A DNA stretch of 14,725 bases from an uncultured Clostridia bacterium (GCA_946011705.1 CAMGCA010000017.1:1-14725); one strand, 5' to 3'. Shown: positions 1-7,023, numbered from the stretch's first letter. Notes: a model not told the origin generated them from the sequence alone. Numbers and translations: made by a program.

Positions 1-2
1 CC

Positions 3-401
3 CCCGCCGCCCCCGCCCGTCCCCCGCCGGCCCTCCGGCCCCCTATGGAGGGTGCGGACCCCGTGGGCGCCTGTGTTGGCCCTCGCGGCGGCCGTGTGGG
101 CGCCGTTGTGGAAGAGCTGGGCGGTGAGAAAATCGACATCGTTGTCTGGAGCGAAGACCCCTGTGAGTATGTCCGCAGCGCCCTCAGCCCCGCCGATGTG
201 ATCTCCGTCAGCCTGATTCCCGGCCAGAAGGCCTGCCGCGTCATTGTTCCCGACGACCAGCTGTCCCTGGCCATCGGCAAGGAGGGCCAGAACGCCCGTC
301 TGGCGGCCCGGCTCACCGGCTATAAAATCGATATCAAGCCCGCCTCTCAGGCCGAACCCGCCCAGGAGCCTGCTGAGGCAGAGGAAGAAACTGAGGAATA
401 A
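3..401 (+). CDS. nusA: Transcription termination/antitermination factor NusA, C-terminal part (5' truncated by window edge)
   Basis: This is the C-terminal RNA-binding part of NusA, the RNA polymerase-associated factor that modulates pausing, termination and antitermination. The readable protein begins around the [14 protein letters not shown] stretch. This is the end of the first KH domain, with its GxxG loop as GPRG. It continues through [11 protein letters not shown] into the second KH domain, with [20 protein letters not shown] and the GxxG loop GKEG ([20 protein letters not shown]). The protein closes with a short acidic Q/A/E tail, typical of Firmicutes NusA. The frame is open to the left edge, but the first ~48 bases are almost pure C/G and encode a P/A/R-rich stretch unlike the beta strand expected before VDPVGA; I regard that part as unreliable. 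Family membership follows from both KH motifs and from ylxR-ylxQ-infB downstream. The stop is followed after only 3 bases by an inverted-repeat element. Confidence 0.93.
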   Translation, partial: PAAPARPPPALRPPMEGADPVGACVGPRGGRVGAVVEELGGEKIDIVVWSEDPCEYVRSALSPADVISVSLIPGQKACRVIVPDDQLSLAIGKEGQNARLAARLTGYKIDIKPASQAEPAQEPAEAEEETEE

Positions 402-404
402 ATA

Positions 405-512
405 TGTCATTGCGAACCAGTCCGCAGACTGGTGTGGCAATCCCCTTTGTACCGGGGATGCCGATTGATCGGGGGGATTGCCACGTCGGGCTTTGCCCTC
501 CTCGCAATGACA
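405..512. repeat. Palindromic MITE/REP-like element between nusA and ylxR
   Basis: This 108-bp compound inverted repeat fills the nusA-ylxR gap. The ends are a perfect 11-bp inverted pair, TGTCATTGCGA (405-415) and TCGCAATGACA (502-512). An inner perfect 12-bp pair lies at 434-445 (GTGGCAATCCCC) and 473-484 (GGGGATTGCCAC). Between outer and inner stems each arm holds a side hairpin: ACCAGTC-CGCA-GACTGGT (416-433) on the left and GGGC-TTT-GCCC (488-498) on the right. The result is a cloverleaf-like fold in either DNA or RNA. It has no coding capacity and no T-tract. I recall similar sequences as dispersed repeats in gut Clostridia genomes, but cannot count copies here. Because it lies inside an operon, it should be co-transcribed. 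Confidence 0.8.
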
Positions 513-534
513 GTGGAAAGGATAGGTGGTCCAA

Positions 535-807
535 ATGCAGAAAAAGATCCCCCAGCGGCAGTGTATGGGCTGCCGGGAGCGGAAGGCCAAGCGGGAGCTG
601 ATCCGGGTGGTTCGCACCCCGGAAGGGACGGTCAGCCTGGACTTCGGCGGAAAGATGAACGGACGGGGGGCCTACCTGTGCCCCAATCCCGAGTGCCTGA
701 AAAAGGCTCTGCGCTCCAAGGCCCTGGACCGCAGCCTGGAAGTGACCATTCCCGAGGAGGTTTACGCCCGGCTGGAAAAGGAAATGGAGGCGGGCAATGG
801 ACAATAA
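535..807 (+). CDS. ylxR: YlxR/RnpM family RNA-binding protein
   Basis: This 90-residue protein belongs to the YlxR (DUF448) family. In Bacillus the protein, also called RnpM, binds RNA and modulates RNase P; earlier work described a nucleoid- or transcription-related role. The N-terminus KKIPQRQCMGCRERKAKRE carries the family CxxC (CMGC). It is followed by the ELIRVVRTPEG strand, the signature NGRGAYLCPNPECLKKA and a short helical C-terminus. I start at ATG 535 because MQKKIPQRQC matches the usual MKKIPxRxCxxC opening and AGGTGG (524-529) lies 5 bases upstream. An in-frame GTG at 526 would add only three residues and has poorer ribosome binding site spacing. The gene sits between nusA and ylxQ, as in most Firmicutes, and its last 11 bases overlap ylxQ. 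Confidence 0.9.
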   Translation: MQKKIPQRQCMGCRERKAKRELIRVVRTPEGTVSLDFGGKMNGRGAYLCPNPECLKKALRSKALDRSLEVTIPEEVYARLEKEMEAGNGQ

Positions 808-1207
808 AGCCCTGAACTACCTGTCCCTGGCCCGGAAGGGCGGCCTGGCGGAGTTGGGCGAGGAGCCTGTGGGCGCGGCGGCACGGGCCGGAAAGGCCTA
901 TGTGATACTGGTTGCGTCGGATGCCTCCGATCACACCTGGCGGCGGGCAAAATCCTTCGCTGCCGGTACGGAGCAGCAGTGCGTGCGGTTAGCGTGCACC
1001 AAGGACGAGATGGGCTTCGCCATTGGCAGAACAAGCCTGGCAATCGCCGCCATTACCGACGTGCAGCTTGCTCTCGCGCTGGTCAAGTCCCTGCCCAAGG
1101 CAGACCCCCAGGCACTGGAGGTGCTCACCGCCAAGGCCGCGAAAGCCCAAAAGCGGCAGGCGGAGGCGAAAGCCCACGCGCGCAACGTCAGAAAAGGAAA
1201 GAAGTAA
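797..1207 (+). CDS. ylxQ: YlxQ, L7Ae/L30e-type RNA-binding protein
   Basis: This 136-residue protein belongs to the L7Ae/L30e/S12e/Gadd45 family that binds kink-turn RNA. YlxQ (also RplGA) associates with ribosomal or structured RNA; its precise job is not settled. The order of motifs fits the fold: KALNYLSLARKGGLAELGEE at the start, AYVILVASDASDHTWRRAKSF in the middle strand/helix, then a region with GRTSLAIAAITD close to the family's helix-binding loop. The last ~30 residues are K/A/R-rich (KAAKAQKRQAEAKAHARNVRKGKK), a basic tail likely to contact RNA. GGAGG (786-790) lies 6 bases before the ATG. The start overlaps the end of ylxR in another frame, so the two are probably translationally coupled. 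Function beyond RNA binding is inferred from operon position. Confidence 0.88.
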   Translation: MDNKALNYLSLARKGGLAELGEEPVGAAARAGKAYVILVASDASDHTWRRAKSFAAGTEQQCVRLACTKDEMGFAIGRTSLAIAAITDVQLALALVKSLPKADPQALEVLTAKAAKAQKRQAEAKAHARNVRKGKK

Positions 1208-1211
1208 TTCT

Positions 1212-1229
1212 TCAAGTCATTTGACTTGA
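1212..1229 (+). other. Short inverted repeat in the infB leader
   Basis: A perfect 8-bp inverted repeat, TCAAGTCA-TT-TGACTTGA, begins 4 bases after the ylxQ stop. No T-tract follows, so it is not a recognisable terminator. It may act as a small RNA stem between ylxQ and infB, or as a symmetrical protein-binding site. Nothing else in the sequence decides between these. Confidence 0.4.
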
Positions 1230-1254
1230 TTTCATACCACTCGCGTATCCAACC

Positions 1255-1276
1255 ATGGAGGTGCTTTTATAGAATG
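1255..1276 (+). promoter_or_regulatory. infB ribosome binding site with an embedded mini-ORF
   Basis: The GGAGG at 1257-1261 is the only strong Shine-Dalgarno before infB, but it lies 12 bases from the ATG at 1274, longer than elsewhere in this window (5-8). The same bases contain a five-codon reading frame, ATG GAG GTG CTT TTA TAG (1255-1272), ending one base before the infB ATG. No Shine-Dalgarno precedes that mini-ORF, so its translation is uncertain. The motif fixes the infB start at 1274. Confidence 0.5.
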
Positions 1277-3643
1277 AGTTTTGTTAAGTATCGAGTGAAG
1301 GAGGTCGCCGCGGATTTTGGCGTATCTCCCAAGGAGATTTCGGAGATCGTTGGAAAGTACGGCGAGAAGCCCAAGTCCTATACCCAGGTCATGACCGACG
1401 CGGAACTGAACGTGGTATTCGACTACATGACCCAGAAGAACCAGATTAGCTCCATGGAGCAGATCTTCGCGGTGAAGGCCACCGCCCCCAAGGCGGAGAG
1501 CAAGCCGGAACCCAAGACCGAGATTAAGCCCGCTGCCCAGCAGCCCAAGGCCCAGAACGCCCCCCGTCCCCAGAATAACCAGCAGCAGCCCAAGCCCCAG
1601 AGCGCCCCGCAGCAGGCCGCCCCCAAGGCTGACAAGCCCAAGGAGCCGGAACGCAAGCGGGAGCGCCGGGTGGTGGACACCTCCGCCGTGCAGGTCAACG
1701 CCAACCGCTTTGCCGATGTGGACAATCTGGTATCCGAGCGGGTTCAGAACTATCAGGGCGGCAAGCAGCGCATCGGCGGCGGAAAGGGCAAGCAGCCCAA
1801 TAAGCAGCAGAAGGGCGGCTTCAAGGGCAGCAAGAGCCGCAACGAGGAGCAGGAGAAGATGCGCCGCCTTCAGATGGAGGTGGCCCGGAAGGCTCCCGTT
1901 ACCGTCAAGATTCCCGACGAGATCACCGTGGGCGAGTTGGCTTCCCGGATGAAGAAGACCGCCGGTGAGGTCATCAAGTGCCTGATGAAGAACGGCGTTA
2001 TGGCCGGCATCAACCAGGCCATCGACTTCGACACCGCCGAGTTTGTTGCCACCGAAATGGGCTGCAAGGTGGAAAAGGAAGTCACCGTCACCATCGAGGA
2101 AAAGATCATTGACGACCATGTGGATACCGCTGAGGAGCTGGAGACCCGCGCTCCCGTGGTGGTGGTCATGGGCCACGTTGACCACGGCAAAACTTCCACC
2201 TTGGACGCTATCCGTCAGACCTCCGTCACCGCCGGGGAGGCCGGCGGCATCACCCAGCACATCGGCGCGTACACCGTGGATGTGAATGGTCAGATGATTA
2301 CCTTCCTGGATACCCCCGGTCACGCGGCCTTTACCTCCATGCGTGCCCGTGGCGCCAAGTCCACCGATATCGCCATCCTTGTGGTTGCCGCCGACGACGG
2401 CATCATGCCTCAGACCGTGGAGTCCATCAACCACGCCAAGGCGGCCAATGTGCCCATCATTGTTGCCATCAACAAGATGGATAAGCCCACCGCCAACCCC
2501 GACAAGATCAAGGAGCAGCTGACTAAGTACGATCTGGTTCCCGAGGAGTGGGGCGGCGATACCATCATCGTGCCCATCTCCGCGAAAACCGGTATGGGTC
2601 TGGACGAGCTGCTGGAAATGGTGCTGCTGACCGCCGAGGTGCAGGAGCTGAAGGCCAACCCCAACCGCCGGGCCAAGGGCGTTGTCATCGAGGCCCGCCT
2701 GGACAAGACCCGTGGCCCCGTGGCCACCCTGCTGGTGCAGAACGGCACTTTGAAGCAGGGCGATATCGTCATCGCCGGCACCGCCGTGGGCCGTGTCCGT
2801 GTCATGACCAACGACAAGGGCCGCACCGTGAAGACCGCCGGTCCCTCCGTGCCCGTGGAGATTACCGGCCTTGCCGACGTGCCCACCCCCGGCGACGAGT
2901 TCAACGCCGTCACCGACGAGCGCATGGCCCGGGAGCTGGTGGAGCAGCGCCGGCAGGCTCAGAAGGACGCCGCCGCCCAGCTGATGCAGAAGGTCACCCT
3001 GGATAACCTCTTTGCCAAGATGCAGGAGGGCGAAATGAAGGAACTGCCCCTGATCGTCAAGGCCGACGTGCAGGGCTCCGCCGAGGCCGTGAAGGCGTCT
3101 CTGGAGAAGCTGAGCAATGAGGAGGTTCGTGTTCGGGTCATCCACGCGGGCGTGGGCGCCATCAACGAAAGCGATATTCTGCTGGCCTCCACCTCTGGGG
3201 CTATCATCGTGGGCTTCAATGTCCGTCCCGATGCCGCCGCCCAGGCCTCCGGCCACCGGGCCAACGTGGATATGCGGTTCTACCGGGTCATCTACGATGC
3301 TGTGGACGAGATCGAGGCCGCCATGAAGGGTATGCTGGCACCCAAGTACGAGGAAGTGGTCATCGGACACGCCGAGGTGCGCATGACCTACAAGGTCTCC
3401 GCCATCGGCACCGTCGCCGGCTGCATGGTTAAGGACGGCAAGGTCACGAGAGACTCTCAGGTTCGCGTGCTGCGGGACAACATCGTTGTCCACGAGGGCG
3501 AGATCGGCTCCCTGCAGCGGTTTAAGGACGCTGCCAAGGAAGTCACCGCCGGCTTCGAGTGCGGCATGACCGTGGCGAAGTTCAACGATATCCGCGAGGG
3601 CGATATCTTCGAGTGCTTCATCATGCAGGAAGTAAAGAGATAA
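1274..3643 (+). CDS. infB: Translation initiation factor IF-2
   Basis: This 789-residue GTPase brings fMet-tRNA to the 30S subunit and promotes 50S joining. The N-terminal IF2_N domain (about 1-60) opens [21 protein letters not shown] disordered K/P/Q/A-rich linker (about 75-190) follows, and a second IF2_N-type domain (about 210-270) contains [17 protein letters not shown]. The G domain shows all five motifs: GHVDHGKT (300-307), [10 protein letters not shown] (switch I), DTPGH (346-350), NKMD (400-403) and SAKTG (436-440). Domains II-IV end in the typical [20 protein letters not shown] terminus. The start at 1274 is chosen over an in-frame TTG at 1226 because IF-2 proteins begin with this IF2_N helix and GGAGG lies upstream. 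Length is normal for Clostridia. The gene is nested in the nusA operon, its conserved location. Confidence 0.98.
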   Translation: MSFVKYRVKEVAADFGVSPKEISEIVGKYGEKPKSYTQVMTDAELNVVFDYMTQKNQISSMEQIFAVKATAPKAESKPEPKTEIKPAAQQPKAQNAPRPQNNQQQPKPQSAPQQAAPKADKPKEPERKRERRVVDTSAVQVNANRFADVDNLVSERVQNYQGGKQRIGGGKGKQPNKQQKGGFKGSKSRNEEQEKMRRLQMEVARKAPVTVKIPDEITVGELASRMKKTAGEVIKCLMKNGVMAGINQAIDFDTAEFVATEMGCKVEKEVTVTIEEKIIDDHVDTAEELETRAPVVVVMGHVDHGKTSTLDAIRQTSVTAGEAGGITQHIGAYTVDVNGQMITFLDTPGHAAFTSMRARGAKSTDIAILVVAADDGIMPQTVESINHAKAANVPIIVAINKMDKPTANPDKIKEQLTKYDLVPEEWGGDTIIVPISAKTGMGLDELLEMVLLTAEVQELKANPNRRAKGVVIEARLDKTRGPVATLLVQNGTLKQGDIVIAGTAVGRVRVMTNDKGRTVKTAGPSVPVEITGLADVPTPGDEFNAVTDERMARELVEQRRQAQKDAAAQLMQKVTLDNLFAKMQEGEMKELPLIVKADVQGSAEAVKASLEKLSNEEVRVRVIHAGVGAINESDILLASTSGAIIVGFNVRPDAAAQASGHRANVDMRFYRVIYDAVDEIEAAMKGMLAPKYEEVVIGHAEVRMTYKVSAIGTVAGCMVKDGKVTRDSQVRVLRDNIVVHEGEIGSLQRFKDAAKEVTAGFECGMTVAKFNDIREGDIFECFIMQEVKR

Positions 3644-3649
3644 CCATTC

Positions 3650-3676
3650 TGCCGCGCCGCAAACCGCGGCGCGGCA
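3650..3676 (+). repeat. GC-rich perfect hairpin after infB
   Basis: TGCCGCGCCGC-AAACC-GCGGCGCGGCA forms a perfect 11-bp stem with a 5-base loop, starting 6 bases after the infB stop. The following bases (ATTGCCAGTAATG) contain no T run, so it is not a standard intrinsic terminator. It may instead block 3' exonucleases, pause polymerase, or be the remnant of a dispersed palindromic unit. rbfA downstream has no clear promoter of its own, so read-through is expected. Confidence 0.6.
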
Positions 3677-3691
3677 ATTGCCAGTAATGCG

Positions 3692-3786
3692 TTAGGAGTG
3701 AGGAGTGTGAAGTGTGGAGTGATGGTATCACCTTCGGTGATGAATTGAAAATGATATTCTGTTATCTCCACTCTCCACTCGCGACT
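3692..3786. repeat. Heptad-armed inverted repeat between infB and rbfA
   Basis: The left arm has four tandem heptads, AGGAGTG AGGAGTG TGAAGTG TGGAGTG (3694-3721). The right arm has heptads in opposite orientation, TCTCCAC TCTCCAC TCGCGAC (3765-3785). Near the centre is a small hairpin, ATCACC-TTC-GGTGAT (3727-3741), followed by an A/T-rich stretch. The arms are imperfectly complementary and could pair in several registers. The element ends just before the AAAGGAG of rbfA. It encodes nothing. It resembles dispersed repeats I associate with gut Clostridia, but the copy number cannot be tested from this window. Confidence 0.6.
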
Positions 3787-3800
3787 GAAAGGAGCAATCC

Positions 3801-4169
3801 ATGGCATCCAATCGAATTTTACTGATCAACGAAGAAATCCAGAAGGAGCTGTCCGCCCTTCTGCGCACCGTCAAGGACCCCAGGGTGCAGGACGTGATGA
3901 TTTCCATTACTAGGGTGGAGACCACCCCCGACCTGCGCTATACAAAGGTCTACGTCAGCTTCCTTCAGAACGAGAAGGCCAAAGAGGCCATGGCGGGTCT
4001 GAAATCCGCCGCGGGCTTCCTGCGCCGCCAGCTGGGCAGCAATCTGCGGCTTCGCTACGCCCCGGAGATTGCCTGGGCGGAGGATGATTCCTTCACATAC
4101 GGCGAGAATATGCTGGATCTCATCAACTCCCTGGGGGTGAAGCACGATGAAGAGTCTGACCCGGAATGA
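3801..4169 (+). CDS. rbfA: 30S ribosome-binding factor RbfA
   Basis: This 122-residue protein has the single KH-like fold of RbfA, which binds the 30S subunit during late maturation of the 16S 5' region and is needed for cold growth in several bacteria. Family features are visible along the whole length: the N-terminal helix RILLINEEIQKELSALLRTVKDPRV, then ISITRVETTPDLRYTKVYVSFL with the strand-turn-strand core, then LKSAAGFLRRQLGSNLRLRYAPEI. The last is the conserved helix and strand ending in R-P/A-E-I. The ATG has AAAGGAG (3788-3794) 6 bases upstream. The length is at the usual size of 115-130. The last 23 bases overlap nrnA in a different frame, suggesting coupled translation. Confidence 0.95.
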   Translation: MASNRILLINEEIQKELSALLRTVKDPRVQDVMISITRVETTPDLRYTKVYVSFLQNEKAKEAMAGLKSAAGFLRRQLGSNLRLRYAPEIAWAEDDSFTYGENMLDLINSLGVKHDEESDPE

Positions 4170-5127
4170 GACTGCCCGGTTCCTGCTGGAACACGACAAC
4201 TACCTGATTCTGTCCCACCGCCGCCCTGACGGCGATACCACCGGCTCCTCCGCGGCCCTGTGCCTGGGGCTGCGGCAACTGGGGAAAACCGCCTTCGTGC
4301 TGGAAAATAAGGAAGTATCCGACCGGTTCCGGTGGCTTCATGAGGGGCTGACAAAGGCTGCGGCAGAGGGTGGAGAAACCATCGTCAGCACCGATGTGGC
4401 CTCCCCCTCCATGCTGCCGGAGTCCTTTCAGAGCCTGCTGGGAAATATCGCCCTGCGCATCGACCACCACGGCAGCGCCACCTCCTTTACCGACATGGAG
4501 CTGGTGGATCCCCACAGCGCCTCCTGCGCGGAGCTGATTTGGGACGTGCTGAACCTCATGGGCGTGAAGCCGGAGAAAGCCATCGCCGAGGCGGTGTATG
4601 TGGGTACCTCCACGGACACCGGATGCTTCCGCTACGCCAATACCACCGCCCACACCTTTGAGACGGCGGCTATGTGCGCCGCGGCGGGTGCGAGGATTTA
4701 CGAGCTGAATCAGGAGCTGTTCGAGACGAATACGCTGGCACGGCTGAAAATGCAGGGCTGGATTGTGGATCACATGAAAATGCTCTCGGACGGGAAAATG
4801 GCTATCTGTGCCATCCCCCGGGGCGTGGAGGAGGAACTGGGGGTGACCCCGGACGATATGGACAACATTTCCTCCTTCCCCCGCACCGTGGCGGGAGTCT
4901 GCGTAGCGGCGACGCTGCGGGAGACCGCTGAGGGCGAAGCGAAGCTGTCTGTCCGGGCGGTACCGGGTTTTGACGCTTCAAAGGTCACCGAGAGATTTGG
5001 CGGCGGCGGACATAAGGGCGCGGCGGGGGCCAGCCTGAAAATGCCCCTGAAGGAAGCGGCGCTGGCAGTGGAAGCGGTCATGCTGGAGCTGGGAGAAACC
5101 AATGGACGGAATTGTGATTGTCGATAA
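4147..5127 (+). CDS. nrnA: DHH/DHHA1 family nanoRNase/pAp phosphatase
   Basis: This 326-residue protein of the DHH phosphoesterase family is in the operon slot of Bacillus NrnA (YtqI), which degrades 2-5-nt RNA and dephosphorylates pAp using Mn2+. The catalytic DHH domain contains HRRPDGDT (24-31), STD (81-83), IDHHGS (105-110) and STDTGCFRY (155-163), which supply the metal ligands. The C-terminal DHHA1 domain ends with the substrate-binding glycine loop GGGGHKGAAG (285-294). No extra domains are present and the length (310-330) is typical. A weak G-rich Shine-Dalgarno (GGGGGTG) sits within the end of rbfA. The gene overlaps rbfA by 23 bases and truB by 26 bases, so three genes are tightly coupled. 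Specificity for nanoRNA versus pAp or c-di-AMP-derived pApA cannot be read from sequence. Confidence 0.9.
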   Translation: MKSLTRNETARFLLEHDNYLILSHRRPDGDTTGSSAALCLGLRQLGKTAFVLENKEVSDRFRWLHEGLTKAAAEGGETIVSTDVASPSMLPESFQSLLGNIALRIDHHGSATSFTDMELVDPHSASCAELIWDVLNLMGVKPEKAIAEAVYVGTSTDTGCFRYANTTAHTFETAAMCAAAGARIYELNQELFETNTLARLKMQGWIVDHMKMLSDGKMAICAIPRGVEEELGVTPDDMDNISSFPRTVAGVCVAATLRETAEGEAKLSVRAVPGFDASKVTERFGGGGHKGAAGASLKMPLKEAALAVEAVMLELGETNGRNCDCR

Positions 5128-5962
5128 GCCCCGGGACTGGACCAGCCAGGACGTGACCGCCCGACTGCGGCGGGTGTTTGGTACCCGGCGCATCGGCCAC
5201 GGCGGCACCCTGGATCCCATGGCCACCGGCGTGCTGCCGGTGTTCGTGGGCCGTGCCACAAGGGGCGTGGAATTTTTCGAACACGCGGAAAAAACCTATG
5301 AAACCGTCCTTCGGTTGGGCCTGACCACCGACACCGAGGACATTACCGGCACGGTGTTGACCGAAGCAACTGTGTCCGTCACAAACGAACAGGTTGAAGG
5401 GGCACTGGATGCCTTTCGGGGGGAAATTATGCAGGTGCCCCCCATGTACTCCGCCCTGAAGGTGAACGGACAGAAGCTGTGCGACCTGGCCCGGAAGGGA
5501 AAAACCGTGGAGCGTCAGCCCCGGCCCATCACAATCTACGAGCTAACATTGCTGGATCGAGGGGAGGATACCCTGTGCCTGCGGGTGCGCTGCTCCAAAG
5601 GCACCTATATCCGAACCCTGTGCAAGGATATCGGCGAAGCCTTGGGCTGCGGCGGCTGCATGGAATCTCTTCGCCGGGTGTCGGCGGGGGAATACACCAT
5701 TGCCGAAGCGGTGCCCCTACAGGAATTGCTTGACACCGGGAAACCGGAAAAATATCTCCGGGGTGTGGACACCATGTTCCGCAATTACCCCGCCGTGACC
5801 CTCACCGCCAATCAGGAGAAGCGCTGCCGCAACGGTAACACCTTCTCCGTGAAGCTGGAGGCGGGTACTTATCGGGCCTACAGCCAGAGCGGGGAGTTTC
5901 TTATGCTGGCAAAGGTGGAAGCCGGGGTCATGGTGACGGTGAAGAGCTTCTTTTCCATATAA
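5102..5962 (+). CDS. truB: tRNA pseudouridine(55) synthase TruB
   Basis: This 286-residue enzyme converts U55 in the T-loop of tRNAs to pseudouridine. It starts with the typical GIVIVDKPRDWTSQDVTARL. The catalytic motif GGTLDPMATGVLPV carries the nucleophilic Asp at residue 38. Further family blocks are EKTYETVLRLGLTTDTEDITG, the QVPPMYSALKVNGQKLCDLA segment (thumb/active-site strand) and RVRCSKGTYIRTLCKDIGE. The remaining ~75 residues form a small C-terminal PUA-like region, as in Firmicutes TruB. GGGAG (5091-5095) is 6 bases before the ATG, inside the end of nrnA. The truB-ribF adjacency is conserved across many bacteria. Confidence 0.96.
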   Translation: MDGIVIVDKPRDWTSQDVTARLRRVFGTRRIGHGGTLDPMATGVLPVFVGRATRGVEFFEHAEKTYETVLRLGLTTDTEDITGTVLTEATVSVTNEQVEGALDAFRGEIMQVPPMYSALKVNGQKLCDLARKGKTVERQPRPITIYELTLLDRGEDTLCLRVRCSKGTYIRTLCKDIGEALGCGGCMESLRRVSAGEYTIAEAVPLQELLDTGKPEKYLRGVDTMFRNYPAVTLTANQEKRCRNGNTFSVKLEAGTYRAYSQSGEFLMLAKVEAGVMVTVKSFFSI

Positions 5963-5978
5963 CATAGCAATCAGCAGG

Positions 5979-6006
5979 GTAGGGCGGGGGCTTGCCCCCG
6001 CCCTAC
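5979..6006. repeat. Perfect 13-bp palindromic hairpin between truB and ribF
   Basis: GTAGGGCGGGGGC-TT-GCCCCCGCCCTAC is a perfect 13-bp inverted repeat with a 2-base spacer (more likely a 4-base loop when folded). It begins 16 bases after the truB stop and ends 39 bases before ribF. No T-tract follows, so it does not look like an intrinsic terminator. It could be a REP-type unit or an mRNA-stabilising stem. GC-rich palindromes with GTAGGG/CCCTAC ends recur in gut Clostridia intergenic regions, as far as I recall. Confidence 0.65.
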
Positions 6007-6045
6007 GAACTGTCAATAGGATAATCGAAAACGGACTTGAAAAGT

Positions 6046-6960
6046 ATGAAGAACAAGACAATTTACGCGCTGGGCTTTTTTGACGGCGTACATATTGGCC
6101 ACGGGGCGTTGCTGGAGACCTGCCGGGAGGTGGCCCGGGAGGGGCGGCAGAGCAGCGGCGTGGTGACTTTTTCCTCCCACCCGGATACACTGGTGCTGGG
6201 GCAGACGCCCCGGCTTCTCAACACCCCGGAGGATCGGGAGCGGCTGCTGCGGCGGCGCTACGGTGTGGACACCGTGGTGACTCTGCCTTTTGACAAAAAA
6301 ATGCGGGATATGCCCTGGAAGGCGTTTCTGGAGCTGCTGCGGCGGGAGTATGGTGCGGCGGGCTTCGTCTGCGGCGCGGATTTCCGCTTTGGCGCGGGGG
6401 GCGCGGGCAACGCCGGGCTGCTGGCTATCTACTGCCGGTCGGAGAGTCTGCCCTGGGCCGTGGTGCCGGAGCAGACCCTGGACGGCATCCGCATATCCAG
6501 CACCTACATCCGGGAGCTGATCGAGAATGGCGAAATGTCCACAGCGGTGAAATTCCTGGGCCACCCTCACATTCTCACCGGCCAGGTGATTCACGGGCGG
6601 CATCTGGGCAGCACTCTGGGCATTCCCACCGCCAATCTGCGGCTGCCCGCAGAGCTGGCGGTGCCGAAATACGGCGTGTATATGTGCCTGTGTGTCATTG
6701 ACGGCAAGGAATACCCCGCCGTGACCAACGTGGGCGTACGGCCTACGGTCAGCGGTCAGGACGTGACGGTGGAGCCCTGGATTCTCGACTACGAGGGCGA
6801 CCTGTATGGTCGGGAGATCACGCTGGAATTCTACCGTTTCCTGCGTCCGGAGCGGAAATTTCCGGATTTGCAGGCCCTGAAAGCGGAGATTCTCCGCAAT
6901 GCCGACCAGACCCGGGCGTATTTCCGGGAACGGTCTGTTCAAACAACGTTCAATTTGTAA
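6046..6960 (+). CDS. ribF: Bifunctional riboflavin kinase/FAD synthetase RibF
   Basis: This 304-residue enzyme phosphorylates riboflavin to FMN and adenylylates FMN to FAD. The N-terminal nucleotidyltransferase half has the HxGH-type site GFFDGVHIGH (10-19), the DFRFGAGGAGN flavin-side loop and the end-of-domain RISSTYIRE (149-157). The C-terminal kinase half shows GIPTAN (192-197), the NVGVRPT loop (228-234), a VEPWILD segment with the presumed catalytic Glu at 243, and LYGREITLEFYRFLRPERKFP. The protein lacks the ~10-15 residues that often precede the first beta strand, beginning almost directly at it. I choose ATG 6046 over TTG 6037 (three residues longer); neither has a strong Shine-Dalgarno, and ACGGA (6031-6035) is the nearest. 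I see no FMN riboswitch upstream. Confidence 0.95.
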   Translation: MKNKTIYALGFFDGVHIGHGALLETCREVAREGRQSSGVVTFSSHPDTLVLGQTPRLLNTPEDRERLLRRRYGVDTVVTLPFDKKMRDMPWKAFLELLRREYGAAGFVCGADFRFGAGGAGNAGLLAIYCRSESLPWAVVPEQTLDGIRISSTYIRELIENGEMSTAVKFLGHPHILTGQVIHGRHLGSTLGIPTANLRLPAELAVPKYGVYMCLCVIDGKEYPAVTNVGVRPTVSGQDVTVEPWILDYEGDLYGREITLEFYRFLRPERKFPDLQALKAEILRNADQTRAYFRERSVQTTFNL

Positions 6961-6963
6961 CCC

Positions 6964-6992
6964 TTGTTTTCCGCAGAGAAATAAGGTATAAT
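6964..6992 (+). promoter_or_regulatory. SigmaA-type promoter for the CapA-like gene
   Basis: TTGTTT (6964-6969) and a perfect TATAAT (6987-6992) are separated by 17 bases. Transcription should begin near 6999, giving a short leader of about 25 bases with GGGAGGG (7011-7017). The -35 box starts 4 bases after the ribF stop. No terminator separates it from ribF, so some read-through from the upstream operon is also likely. Confidence 0.7.
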
Positions 6993-7023
6993 AGCACAAA
7001 AATCAAGCGGGGGAGGGATCGCG

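Noticed and set aside
404..815. Small plus-strand frames starting inside the 405-512 repeat and running into ylxR
   Set aside because: They are out of frame with ylxR, start in palindromic DNA and lack domain features.
1221..1249. TTGACT as a possible -35 box for an infB promoter
   Set aside because: No -10-like hexamer occurs at 16-18 bases (CGTATC or similar), and the TTGACT is half of the 1212-1229 inverted repeat.
1232..3493. A 753-codon antisense open frame over infB (minus strand), rich in H, G, L, D and V
   Set aside because: It is the shadow of strongly biased GC-rich codons of infB; its composition is not protein-like, and infB on the plus strand is unambiguous.
5963..6045. Possible FMN riboswitch ahead of ribF
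   Set aside because: The gap is only 83 bases, holds one simple palindrome, and lacks the conserved RFN-element blocks; ribF is in an operon.
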